Shown in pieces: positions 8,354-16,779 of a stretch of DNA of 64,000 nucleotides. The notes under the pieces are model-generated. The model was given only the letters and a program-made list of their open reading frames with translations, was not told the origin of the DNA and did not search any database. The position numbers and the translations under genes are program-made. Positions within the stretch are counted from its first letter, which is position 1; each line of letters starts with the position of its first letter. Source of the DNA: Bradyrhizobium sp. PSBB068 (GTDB lineage: Bacteria > Pseudomonadota > Alphaproteobacteria > Rhizobiales > Xanthobacteraceae); assembly GCA_016839165.1 (NCBI GenBank), contig CP069300.1, positions 2,480,001 through 2,544,000 of the forward strand. Reading direction: 5' to 3'.

Positions 8354-10072
8354 CTATTGCACCGAACTCGGGAAGGCCGACAGCAGCCAGTGGGGCTTCG
8401 TCGACGCATAGGAACTCGCATTCGCCGCGTCCGACGGGTCCGCGTAAATGACATTCGGGCCGTCCGCAGCGCTCTTTTGCTGCTGCATCCATTCCGAGGA
8501 GCCGGGCACGGAAGCGATCGTGGTCGAGCCGGTGAACCGGTCAGCGAAACCGACATCCTTCGGCTGGGCCGCCGCATAGCCCTCCTTGTAGCCCCTGGCA
8601 GGGCGAACCGAGCCGGCCGGCGCCGGAACGGCGACATGCACCGGCTCAGGGCCGGTTTGCGGCAGGTTCACGCGAAGGGTCGGGAACGAGTAGCGCGGCA
8701 GGCCGATCGACAGCATGTCGGTGGGTGCCGCGTCGACCGGCGGCGGAGCCTTCAGATACTCGATCAAGGTGCCCATCGCGGCGAGCAGCTGGTAGTCGGC
8801 GAAAACGACGACGCTGCGCGCGGAGGTGAGCGAGACCGACGCGTTGAAGAACTGGTTCTGCGCGTTCAAGAGATCGATCAGGGAGCGCTGGCCGAGCTCG
8901 TATTCCTTCTGGAAGGCCGCGATGGTCTTGCGGTCCGCTTCGAGCTGCCGCGTCAGGGCCGCGATGCGCGTGGCCGTAATCGTACGGGCATTCCACGCCT
9001 TGTCGATCGATTCATAGGCATCACGCTGCAAGCGCGCGTGGCGCATGGTGGCTTCGGTATAGCGCTCGGCCTTCTCCGACCTGTTCCAGGCATCCTGGCC
9101 GCCGCGGAAGATGTCCCAGGACATCACCACCTTGCCACTATAGTCCTCGTGCGTAATGGCGGGAGTTCCGGTGGCCGCCACGTAGGGGAAGGAGTTGTCG
9201 TAGTGGGTCGCCCGTCCCTCGAGATAGAATTTCGGGCCAAACGTTCCGTCGGTCGCCTTGAATGCGTGCTTGGCGGCGTCGGCGTCGGACTGCGCCGCTG
9301 CAATCGTCGAATTGAACCGCAGCGTGGTCGCCAGCGCTTCGTCGCGGCTGTGTGGCAAGCCGCCGAGCGGGGCGGGGAAGCGAAGGTTGGTCGGCTCGAG
9401 ACCGACGACCTTGCGGTACTTCGCCCTCGCGTCATCGAGGCTGCGCTGGAATTCGGCGAGGGCCGCGCGGGCGCTCTCGACGCGCTCGCGGGCCTGCTCG
9501 AGGTCGCCTTCGCCGGACCGGCCGCCCGAGAAGCGGGAGTTGACGTTCGCGAAGATTTTTTCGTGGTTGGCGACGTTCTGCTGGGCGAGGCTCACGAGCC
9601 GCATGTAGCGCACGACGTCCATGTAACCTTCGGCGGCGTCGAGGGCCAGCAGCTCGGTTCTTTCCTTGACGCGGGAGGCCGCAGCATTCACCCGCGCGGT
9701 CTGGCGCCAGACGTCATAGATCGAGGAGAAGCCGTCCCAGAGCAGCTGACGCACGACCACCGATTCCTGGCTGCCATTGCGCCACGGTCCCGAACCCACC
9801 GTCGGTGCCGACTGAATGGACGGGGTGATGAAGCCCGGCGGTTGATCGAATTTTTCCGGTCCATAGCTGGCGTCGATGCGCACCTGCGGCAGCAGCGTGC
9901 TCTGAGTCTGTCTCAGCTCGCTTTCCGTCGCGCGCCGGTTGGCAGACGCTTCACCCACGCCGGGATTGGTCAGCATTGCCTGGCGCAACGCATCGTTGAT
10001 GGAGAAAAGCTCGGCATTTGCTGGCGTCGCCGCCAGGCAGAGGCACGCAATCACCGTGTACGCCGACCTCAT
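8354..10072 (-). CDS. TolC-family outer-membrane efflux/secretion protein (LapE-like)
   Basis: A 572-residue protein. The ATG at 10072 is preceded by GGGACGG and gives a signal peptide ending in PANA; upstream codons in the same frame are not part of the mature family. It contains the two outer-membrane efflux repeats (start FSINDALRQAMLTNPGV; second repeat around the STIAAAQSDADAAKHAF segment) and ends with a Pro/Ala-rich tail of about 120 residues. It would form the outer-membrane channel for the type I system that follows it on the minus strand. The gap of 262 bases to the ABC gene is larger than the other spacings, so a separate promoter there is possible. Confidence 0.9.
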   Translation of the reverse strand: MRSAYTVIACLCLAATPANAELFSINDALRQAMLTNPGVGEASANRRATESELRQTQSTLLPQVRIDASYGPEKFDQPPGFITPSIQSAPTVGSGPWRNGSQESVVVRQLLWDGFSSIYDVWRQTARVNAAASRVKERTELLALDAAEGYMDVVRYMRLVSLAQQNVANHEKIFANVNSRFSGGRSGEGDLEQARERVESARAALAEFQRSLDDARAKYRKVVGLEPTNLRFPAPLGGLPHSRDEALATTLRFNSTIAAAQSDADAAKHAFKATDGTFGPKFYLEGRATHYDNSFPYVAATGTPAITHEDYSGKVVMSWDIFRGGQDAWNRSEKAERYTEATMRHARLQRDAYESIDKAWNARTITATRIAALTRQLEADRKTIAAFQKEYELGQRSLIDLLNAQNQFFNASVSLTSARSVVVFADYQLLAAMGTLIEYLKAPPPVDAAPTDMLSIGLPRYSFPTLRVNLPQTGPEPVHVAVPAPAGSVRPARGYKEGYAAAQPKDVGFADRFTGSTTIASVPGSSEWMQQQKSAADGPNVIYADPSDAANASSYASTKPHWLLSAFPSSVQ

Positions 10073-10320
10073 AATTCCGTCCCTACTCAAAAAAAATATT
10101 ACGTATAATCTGGATGACGCTAACAGCGGACGGTTCCGCAACCTATGATATTTCGGCCACACCGTCGCCTTAAGTGGGGCAGAGCGATCGGGCGCCGGTG
10201 ACCGGAACACCGAGCATTTTTATTAAAATTCAACGGTTTATTCGCGCTCCAGGGATCGTTTCGGTTGGTGCCGGCGAGCGACAACGTCGGTCGGAACAAT
10301 CAAGATCGGTTAAATTCGCC
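10073..10320. promoter_or_regulatory. AT-rich upstream region of the secretion operon
   Basis: The stretch before the TolC-like gene is notably AT-rich for this genome (A8 run near 10089, ATATTACGTATAAT, ATTTTTATTAAAATT near 10215) and is the likely promoter region of the minus-strand unit. No specific binding site could be assigned. Confidence 0.4.
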
Positions 10321-10659
10321 CTAACGGCCAGCCACCACCTCCTGCTGGCGGCAGGTTGCCAGGTAGGTTGCAACGAAGGGCGTCGCCTCGGCATCGGGTT
10401 GCGCGCCTGCGAGGTGGCTGGTCAACCCGTAGAGCGACTTGCTGGAAAAATAGAACCGGAAGATCTCGGCCCGTGGACTCGTCCAACCTGGTCGCAAAGA
10501 TCGATGCAGCAGTACGGCGGGCGGCCGCAGTTGCGTCGCCCGAGAATACCGATGTCTCCGCGCGGCCTGCGCAACTCGGTGATCTACGGACGCGGCCGGC
10601 CGCGTCGCGCGCTCTGCCAGCGCGAGCCCCGCGGGCGACGCCGGAAGGCGCTGGCGACC
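10321..10659 (-). other. In-frame open extension behind the NYN gene stop
   Basis: Directly after the TGA of the NYN-domain gene the same frame stays open for 112 codons to a TAG at 10321-10323. The last 50 codons read like real protein (AEIFRFYFSSKSLYGL ... EVVAGR) with GC-rich third positions. This may be a decayed gene tail or chance in GC-rich DNA. No start codon with a ribosome binding site was found and no family was recognised. Confidence 0.25.
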
Positions 10660-11196
10660 TCACTCCGGCGCAATCGGATGAGCCGGTCGCTCGATCGACG
10701 GCCTGAGGCTGTCGAGATCGACGAACACGTCAGCGTGCCTGCGAAGCTCATCGGCGATCATGGGAGGTTTCGTTCGAATGCTGGAAACGACGGTGACGCG
10801 TACGCCCATCCGCCTGACGGCCTCGACGACGGCTCGCAAGTCACCATCGCCGGAGAACAGGAACGCATGGTCGATGCGGTGCGCGATTTCCAACGCGTCG
10901 ATCGCGAGCTCGATACCGATGCTGCGCTTCATACGCCGCCGCCCGTCGCCGTCGTCATGCTGCTTGGCCGACTTTCGTCGGACCGCGTATCCGTTGTAGT
11001 CGAGCCAATCCACCAGCGGCCGAAGGCTGCTGAACTCGTCGTCGTCCCTCACGACAGTGTAGAAATAGGCGCGGACGATTTGGCCATGCCTGCCGAACTC
11101 CACGAGCAGTCGTCGGAAGTCGACCTCGAAGCCGAGGCTCTTGACGGTGGTGTGGAGATTCGCACCGTCGATGAAGAGTGCAATACGATCGGTCAT
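10660..11196 (-). CDS. NYN/PIN-like domain protein (LabA/DUF88 family)
   Basis: A 178-residue protein with the NYN fold start (ALFIDGANLH) and conserved acidic residues expected for a PIN-like nuclease (ELAIDALE, FSGDGDLRAVV), with a conserved VVSS/ADELRRHAD segment near the end. Family members are thought to act as metal-dependent ribonucleases or RNA-binding proteins; the substrate here is unknown. It is monocistronic, transcribed away from 11.2 kb. The ATG at 11196 starts MTDRIALFIDG and is the only sensible start. Confidence 0.85.
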   Translation of the reverse strand: MTDRIALFIDGANLHTTVKSLGFEVDFRRLLVEFGRHGQIVRAYFYTVVRDDDEFSSLRPLVDWLDYNGYAVRRKSAKQHDDGDGRRRMKRSIGIELAIDALEIAHRIDHAFLFSGDGDLRAVVEAVRRMGVRVTVVSSIRTKPPMIADELRRHADVFVDLDSLRPSIERPAHPIAPE

Positions 11197-11850
11197 CTCA
11201 AGTCCCCATGAGGCCCGGATCAGCTGTTGTACGTTTTGGTTCTAAAATTCCTCGAGCGCATGATGGGGGAGCGCTCTCATCGAAATGGCCGATCCTAGAA
11301 CATGGAACCCGTGGGGACGAAGCGGAAATTTTTGACAGCGCCGATACGTTCTGTCCCGGCACATGTCGATCCGATGGCGGCGGGCCGATTTTCACTAAGG
11401 GCAACCCGATCGTGCGCGTGTTGATAAGACGCCGGTCGATGCGGCGGGGCCGCACGCCACCTGCAAAAGCACGACGGCTTGCGACGAGGAATTTCCTGCT
11501 ATCGCCTCGGTCGGCACGGCTGCACCGACTACATCCGCGTGGCTCGGATAGCGCACGCAACGGTGCGGCGGGCGGCTGACGAACTGTCGAGCCGCTGCCC
11601 ACAAGGTGATCATTGCGCCACGAACAAGACTACATCTAAATTGATTGCCGCGTACCGGCGCTATTTCGCGCCGATGCAATATTTCGAGATACCACTTTTT
11701 TGCACACACGATTTTTGCGGATGCGAGCTTCGGATCGCTCGTCTTGGACGGCCACCGACAGCAACAGGAGCCGATGGCGCGGTGATCACGCCGCGCTCAT
11801 GGCGACGGCTGTGGGGGCGGGGTGCGCGCGCGACGGCAGGCTTGCGGTGA
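11197..11850. other. Stretch without a recognisable gene
   Basis: No open frame here has convincing protein character. An AT-rich patch lies at about 11620-11730 (runs such as CTTTTTTGC). It may include the promoter of the minus-strand NYN gene near 11200-11260. Confidence 0.4.
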
Positions 11851-12345
11851 CCGACGTGCGCGCGATGCCGGGTCGCCCTTGCGCTCTGCGGCCTGCTGTC
11901 TTGTTGTGAGGCCGCTCGCCAAGCCGTTGAAGGGGAGGCGGAACAGGCAACGGCAACGGCGTCCGAAACGGTCAGCCTGAACGGCGCGCTCGCGGAATGC
12001 CGCAGCGGCTTTCCGGATCAGATCGCGCAAGCGGTGGCGCGGGCCTCGTGCATGATCAAGGCGATCGGCCGCGTCCGGCCGCTGTTGCAGTTTCCCGAAT
12101 GGCTCGATCGGGAAGACGCGCTGCGCAAGTCGTTGGCCGAGCAGGTTCAAGCAAGAACGATGTCCCTGCTCGAGCGAAACGTCCAGATCCAGAAGCTTCA
12201 TTCGCAGTTCCTCGACGAAGAGCGCAGCAGGTTATCAACTGCGCCGGCCGACGCGAGCAAGCCGCCGGCGGCGGTCACGCAATGGCGACAATTCAACCCG
12301 GAGGGGTGTGGCCGGCTCGGAGGCGACGCCGCGACCTGTTATTGA
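11851..12345 (+). pseudogene. Small lipoprotein-like frame without a start codon
   Basis: A frame is open from just after a TGA at 11848-11850 to a TGA at 12345. Its beginning reads RVALALCGLLSCCEAA, like the hydrophobic core and lipobox of a signal peptide, followed by a helical stretch (IAQAVARASCMIKAIGRV, ALRKSLAEQVQART). No ATG, GTG or TTG occurs in frame before a GTG at 12034 and an ATG at 12052, which would leave only about 100 residues without the signal. An upstream frameshift or a lost start is therefore likely. The family is not recognised. Confidence 0.4.
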
Positions 12346-12556
12346 AAAGTGCGATTTTCGGCGATTGCCGGGTGGCACCCATCGGTCCGAGTCGATGATG
12401 ATCGACAGCGAGGGTCAGAAAGCATGCAGTCAAGCGGCAACTCGCTTCAGGTGAGCAACGAGACGGGGCCAGGCGTGAATGCCAGGCGCAGCGATTACCT
12501 TCGGCCCTGGCTGCCGCTCCTGCTCGCTGCCACTGCCTATCGTCCGCCCGCGCGGC

Positions 12557-12823
12557 TTAGAGAAATTCCCGAAGCCTGGAGAGCTCGATCACATGCTCGG
12601 GCGATAGCACATCGGGCACGAGGGGAGGCTGCGACCTGGTCCGGATCTCGTAGAGGTGTCGGGTCTTCTCCGGTTTGCCCATGAAGTCCCGGATGCATTG
12701 GTCGAGCGTTCCGTTGACGATCATATAGGGCGCGCGATCCTCTCGCCTGGAATTGCCGAGAGAAGGCCATTTGTAGAGGTAGGCCGCGGCCTGGAAGTCC
12801 ACCTGATGAGAGTGGTCGGTCAT
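12557..12823 (-). CDS. Small conserved hypothetical protein
   Basis: An 88-residue soluble protein starting MTDHSHQVDFQAAAYL at the ATG at 12823; the frame is open further upstream but that part has no protein character and would run back toward the dinB promoter. Motifs such as YKWPSLGNSRRE, LDQCIRDFM and LSPEHVIELSRLREF look like a protein common in Bradyrhizobium and related bacteria, whose function is unknown to me. It is divergent from dinB, with 320 bases between their starts, so the LexA site at 13067 could in principle influence it too. Confidence 0.75.
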   Translation of the reverse strand: MTDHSHQVDFQAAAYLYKWPSLGNSRREDRAPYMIVNGTLDQCIRDFMGKPEKTRHLYEIRTRSQPPLVPDVLSPEHVIELSRLREFL

Positions 12824-13066
12824 GACAGGATATCTACCCGAAAAAGCGCGTTCGTCAAAGCAAGCCCGGCCGTTGGGTGCGACGCGATGCGCGAGCCGTG
12901 CGTCGTCGCGCTTGGACGCCGCGCGATCTGCAGCAGGCAACTCCTTCGACATCGCGCGAGCCGAGACGTGTCGAAATGGAGCGTGCGCCGACACCCGCTG
13001 ACGAAACGGCTTCGCTTGGGACGCGAGCGCCCGCGATAAATTCCGGCTTGATCGGGCTTTAAGTAT

Positions 13067-13081
13067 GTTCTTGTTTTGTTC
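13067..13081 (+). promoter_or_regulatory. LexA (SOS) box of the alphaproteobacterial type
   Basis: GTTC, seven bases, GTTC is an exact match to the direct-repeat LexA operator known from alphaproteobacteria. It lies 62 bases upstream of the dinB ATG, a position suited to repression of its promoter. Confidence 0.85.
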
Positions 13082-13143
13082 TTACAGCTGTCGTAGAGTC
13101 CAGGGACCGGCAATCTTGCTCGGGTCAGGGTTGACGGATCGAG

Positions 13144-14391
13144 ATGGCAGAAGCGGCCACCATCCTTCACGCCGACCTGGACGCGTTTTACGCGTCGGTC
13201 GAGCAGCTGCTCGAACCGTCGCTGCAAGGCAAGCCGATCGCGGTCGGTGGCGGAGTTGTGCTTGCAGCATCCTATGAGGCCAAGGCTTTCGGGGTGCACG
13301 GCGGCATGTCGGGACGGGAAGCTCGCCGGCTCTGCCCGCAGCTCATTTTCGTCGGTGGCCACTTCAGCGATTACCAACGGCTGGGTGACGCGGCCATCAA
13401 GGTGATCGGCGACTTCACGCCGCTTGTCGAGCGCATCTCGATCGACGAGGCGTTTGCCGACGTTGCCGGCTGCACGCATCTGTTCGGAGCGCCCGCCGAA
13501 ATAGCCGCGGCGATCCGGCGGCGCGTGCGCACCGAGCTCGGCCTTGCGATCTCGGTCGGCGTCGCCCGCACCAAGCACCTCGCGAAGATCGCCTCCCAGG
13601 TCGCCAAGCCCGATGGACTTGTCGTCGTTGATCCCGACGCCGAGCTCGGCTTCCTGCATGAATTGCCGGTCGAATTGATGTGGGGAGTAGGGCCCGTCAC
13701 CAGGACGCGGCTGGACGCGATCGGCGTCGCGACGATCGGCCAGCTCGCCGAATTGTCGGAGCGGACGCTGACCCGGCTGCTGGGTCCTGCGGCGGGCGAG
13801 AAGCTGGCTGCGCTGGCCTGGAATCGCGATCCGCGACAACTCAAACCGCATCGGCGCGCACGCTCGGCAGGAGCACAATCGGCGCTTGGCCGCAAGCCCG
13901 CGAGCGAACACGTCATCCGGCCGACGCTGCTTCATCTCGCCGACCGCGTCGCCACGCGGCTGCGGGCAAAATCCCGGCCCGGACGAACCGTGACGGTGCG
14001 CGTGCGTTTCGCCGACCTGAAGTCGGTGACGCGCTCGATGACGCTCGATGCGCCGGTGTGCACGACAGTGATCCTGGCCCGGCTTGCAGAGAGGCTGGTG
14101 CGCACAGCGCTTGCCGATCACCCCGGCGAGAAGTTCATTTCGCTGCTGGCGATTTCGGTGTCGCATCTCGAGGAGCATTGGGACCTTGCGCTCGAGCTGC
14201 CGCTCGGATTGGCCGATGAAGCGCTGCGCCCTGGAAGCCCGGCAGGGATGGCGCGCTGGGCGGCGGACCGTGCCATCGACAAGGTCCGCGACCGCTTTGG
14301 CTGGGATGTGATCGGATACGGTTCGGCAGCGCTGGAGGTCGTTCGCTCGGTGCCCGACGACTTTCGCAAGCTGGCCGAGAAGGATCTTTAG
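13144..14391 (+). CDS. dinB: DNA polymerase IV (translesion polymerase, Y family)
   Basis: A 415-residue Y-family polymerase that copies damaged DNA. Catalytic acidic residues are visible as Asp11 (ILHADLDAFYASVEQ), Asp101 and Glu102 (SIDEAFADVAG). Palm and fingers are followed by helix-hairpin-helix motifs (WGVGPVTRTRLDAIGV) and a little-finger domain. The C-terminus (FRKLAEKDL) has no obvious QLxLF clamp-binding motif. The start MAEAATILHADLD gives the normal N-terminus. A LexA box upstream indicates DNA-damage induction. The gene stands alone and is divergent from a small hypothetical gene. Confidence 0.95.
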   Translation: MAEAATILHADLDAFYASVEQLLEPSLQGKPIAVGGGVVLAASYEAKAFGVHGGMSGREARRLCPQLIFVGGHFSDYQRLGDAAIKVIGDFTPLVERISIDEAFADVAGCTHLFGAPAEIAAAIRRRVRTELGLAISVGVARTKHLAKIASQVAKPDGLVVVDPDAELGFLHELPVELMWGVGPVTRTRLDAIGVATIGQLAELSERTLTRLLGPAAGEKLAALAWNRDPRQLKPHRRARSAGAQSALGRKPASEHVIRPTLLHLADRVATRLRAKSRPGRTVTVRVRFADLKSVTRSMTLDAPVCTTVILARLAERLVRTALADHPGEKFISLLAISVSHLEEHWDLALELPLGLADEALRPGSPAGMARWAADRAIDKVRDRFGWDVIGYGSAALEVVRSVPDDFRKLAEKDL

Positions 14392-14505
14392 CTCTCCGTC
14401 GAATCACCGGTTCGTCATCGCATTAAGAAACGGCAATTTGGAATCGCGGGCTTGTGAGTGGCGGCCGGGCGCGCCCGGCCTATCCTCGGGATGCGGAGGA
14501 CAGCC

Positions 14506-14715
14506 ATGAAGTTCAGCGCCGAACTGATCCAGACGATGCGCGATGCGCTAGACACGGTGATGGCAAGCGTGCCGGCCGATCAATCTGTGTTCGGTCTCAA
14601 GGCGGCCGTCGCCGAGTGCATCTTGCGGACGGCGGCTCACGGCCAGACATCGTTCGACGGGCTCGTGACGTCAGCATCCGATCGACTTCAGTCGATCATT
14701 GCGATGCTGACCTAG
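14506..14715 (+). CDS. Small conserved hypothetical protein
   Basis: A 69-residue protein (MKFSAELIQTMRDALDTV...). The ATG at 14506 has a good AGGA ribosome binding site (CGGAGGACAGCC), which decides this start over an upstream in-frame ATG. It is a predominantly helical soluble protein (AVAECILRTAAHGQTSFDGL). No catalytic motif is visible and the function is unknown. It lies 114 bases after dinB on the same strand but is probably independent. Confidence 0.7.
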   Translation: MKFSAELIQTMRDALDTVMASVPADQSVFGLKAAVAECILRTAAHGQTSFDGLVTSASDRLQSIIAMLT

Positions 14716-14803
14716 GGCATGATGAATCTTGGATCGAATCGCTGTGGTGGCCACGTGTTCGCTTCATCTCTTCCCGTCGGGGACAGGTCGATTTGCGAAG
14801 CGC

Positions 14804-15103
14804 CTACGATGAACCGATGCCGTCCCTGGCGATCCTGGTGAGAGCTTCGTATCCGGACGGCGTCAGGTGCAGGAGGTCGCTCTTGTAGTTGGCACACGGC
14901 GTGGTCCGCCCGCATGCGATGTTGGAGGCATCGATCGTCCTGATTCCGAGTTCCCGGCTTCTTCGGCTTAGTTCGGAATTGACCGATCCAATATTCTCGG
15001 CTGCGCCGCCGGCGCGCCGGTTGAGTATTCCTCGCGGCTGATCTCGTTTTCGGGTGTTAGGCTGGGACGCGGAGAGACGTATCCGATCTACATCGGGTCG
15101 GAC
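14804..15103 (-). pseudogene. Remnant of an SGNH hydrolase/acyltransferase (C-terminus)
   Basis: A minus-strand frame open for about 100 codons reads ENIGSVNSELSRRSRELGIR, then TIDASNIACG and SDLLHLTPSGYEALTRIA before a TAG at 14804-14806. The DLLHLTPSGY segment matches the last conserved block (Asp-x-x-His) of SGNH-type esterases and of acyltransferases with an SGNH domain. No start codon and no GDS block is present, and the frame closes at a TGA at 15104-15106, so it looks like a 5'-truncated gene. It overlaps a plus-strand open frame; only one of the two need be real. Confidence 0.5.
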
Positions 15104-15121
15104 TCATCGGTCCGCGGCCTG

Positions 15122-15457
15122 ATGGTGAACTCAGCAGCCTGCAAAAGCGTGCTGTCGATCGACGGAGACAGAACCTTCTACAAGAACTTGCGTCTCAAGC
15201 CCTATCATCCGACCAATTTTGAGGCGCGGCTCATTCCGATTTGCCGGCCAATTCGGGACCATCAAGGCATGGTGAGGTTGTCCCTGACAAGCCAGAATGT
15301 TCCCATGAGCGATGTCACGCATCATAGCTCGGGGGACGAGAACGACGAAGGCTTCATCGAAGTTGCCGATCTCGTCGTCGAGCGAGGCTACGACCTCGTG
15401 ACTTACACGACCACGCGGCCCGCCGATCCGGCTTCGATCAAATGGATGCCCGATTGA
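15122..15457 (+). CDS. Hypothetical protein, possibly a gene fragment
   Basis: A 111-residue frame from an ATG at 15122 (no clear ribosome binding site) that stays open upstream to 14972 without another start. Codon use resembles coding DNA. The sequence contains SVLSIDGDRTFYKNLRLKP and ADLVVERGYDLVTYTTT, but no family was recognised. The upstream open part overlaps the SGNH remnant on the other strand. It may be the tail of a disrupted gene. Confidence 0.4.
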   Translation: MVNSAACKSVLSIDGDRTFYKNLRLKPYHPTNFEARLIPICRPIRDHQGMVRLSLTSQNVPMSDVTHHSSGDENDEGFIEVADLVVERGYDLVTYTTTRPADPASIKWMPD

Positions 15458-15593
15458 GGCGCGATTTGATGAGGCGGTCGACCCGTTCGAACTGCTATTT
15501 GAGTCTTGACCGAACCTGAGCCCGCCCGTGTCGCCACGACGAGCATTGCTCGCTATACTCCGGGCCTTAGCCGATCAATGGTTTGCCGCGCCG

Positions 15594-15697
15594 CTAAAGC
15601 GCGATGAAATTGGGTTGAATCGTCATCGGGCTTTAGCTCCTTGTTTGAGCATGATCTTTTCGGAAAACCGCTTCGCACTTTTCCGGATCATGCTCTA
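15594..15697 (-). repeat. Palindromic intergenic repeat, copy 1
   Basis: Two hairpins in tandem: CTAAAGC/CGATGA pairing with TCATCG/GCTTTAG, and GAGCATGATC pairing with GATCATGCTC around a CGGAAAA/TTTTCCG inner stem. It is an inverted near-copy of the element at 22566-22666. Similar elements are dispersed in Bradyrhizobium and Rhodopseudomonas genomes (general knowledge). Confidence 0.85.
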
Positions 15698-15795
15698 GGC
15701 GCCCGCGTTGAAAGTCGATGGATAAGTCGATCAGCCGCTTTGGCTGACAATGTCCTTCCGCTGTAGAATCATGCTGATTCGAAAGCGGTCTTCAT

Positions 15796-15885
15796 ATGAC
15801 ATTCCGAGCCCTCCACATTGGCCATGACGCCTACAAGCTCGAGGCCGCAACGGCCGCTCGTCGGCGCGGCTGGTGGCGACAATGA
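15796..15885 (+). CDS. 29-residue ORF overlapping the next gene (possible leader peptide)
   Basis: The ATG at 15796 opens MTFRALHIGHDAYKLEAATA and the stop overlaps the ATG of the following gene as ATGA (15882-15885), which suggests translational coupling. There is no strong ribosome binding site. It may be a leader or the truncated N-terminus of an older gene. Confidence 0.25.
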   Translation: MTFRALHIGHDAYKLEAATAARRRGWWRQ

Positions 15886-16100
15886 CGTCGGGCTATTGGG
15901 AATTCCGCTCCAAGGGCGGCACGTTTCGGATCGTGCCGCTCAATGGCCGATTTCACTTCTTCTTTGAGGAGGAGGATTTCGGGTCCTATCACTCGGCGGT
16001 GGCTGCGCTCGAAGGCCTCCTCGGAGGTTATTCCCATTATCCGGCGACTCGCGGCCTGCCGTTTGAAGTCCCCGAGTGGACGTTTGTTAGGATGGGATGA
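15882..16100 (+). CDS. Small conserved hypothetical protein
   Basis: A 72-residue protein (MTSGYWEFRSKGGTFRIVP...) with a beta-rich first half and a conserved helix (HSAVAALEGLLGGYS) followed by GLPFEVPEW. It resembles small soluble proteins that are common in Bradyrhizobium, with a short region of type WEFR...GSYHS...LGIPEDLSEW. Function unknown. A GTG at 15873 is an alternative start. An overlapping frame at 15943-16278 was judged to be a shadow. Confidence 0.55.
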   Translation: MTSGYWEFRSKGGTFRIVPLNGRFHFFFEEEDFGSYHSAVAALEGLLGGYSHYPATRGLPFEVPEWTFVRMG

Positions 16101-16779
16101 AGACGGTTATGGCTACGGGCTTCCGGGTCATTTGATTGCGCGGTGTGTTGACACGCGACGATCCCGTAGGACACGACTACAGAAGGCTCAGGATGTCGTG
16201 TGCCGGGTGAGCCTGTCGCCGGCGCGGCCGCCCGCGAGTGCGAGGTACGGACCGAGAGTTTCCGTTCCGGGCCGTTAAACGGATCTATCGCTTTTCATAG
16301 GTGACTCAGCCCGTTTGCCTCGCTCGATGAAGCGCTCTCGAAGGCGGAGGCATGCACGCGGGGACGACGCGATCTTGCACCGGGGCGCGCCCGTTCAGCC
16401 AGAGAACCTGACCTACCGCCTGCGGCAAAGCGCAGGCCTATCATGCTCGGCGAAGTAACGACCCATGCGACCGGATCGCAGTCGATGCCTGGCGCATGCT
16501 CTTGGAGCACAAGCAGACTTGCACGAAGTTGGAGCGGACCAAGTTAAGGAACTCTTCCAGGCGATGATGACCGAGCCGGCAGAGCCGTTCAGTGTCGGAC
16601 TAATGCCCCTTGCAGTCCACGCGGGCTCAAGCGCATCGGACCGCTTCCCTGCTTGCCTAAGCTGCAGTAGGCTATCCGCCCTCTCATTTGCGCATTTTAA
16701 TGGACTGCTCAGTCGGGGCTGTTGATGCCCTTGGCTCTGTTCTTAGTCGGATCATATTGTGTTTGTTTCGGAGCACCAA
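16101..16779. other. Stretch without a recognisable gene
   Basis: Several short open frames exist but none has convincing protein character or a ribosome binding site. A short frame near 16480-16565 (VDAWRMLLEHKQTCTKLERT) could be a gene fragment. Confidence 0.3.

Noticed and set aside
4663..10108. Long plus-strand open frames (4663-6090, 6097-7872, 8345-10108) opposite the secretion operon
   Set aside because: They are antisense shadows of conserved minus-strand genes, rich in Arg/His/Asp with no recognisable domain; the minus strand carries all family motifs.
12820..14178. Long minus-strand open frame opposite dinB
   Set aside because: It is antisense to a well-conserved polymerase and has no protein-like pattern.
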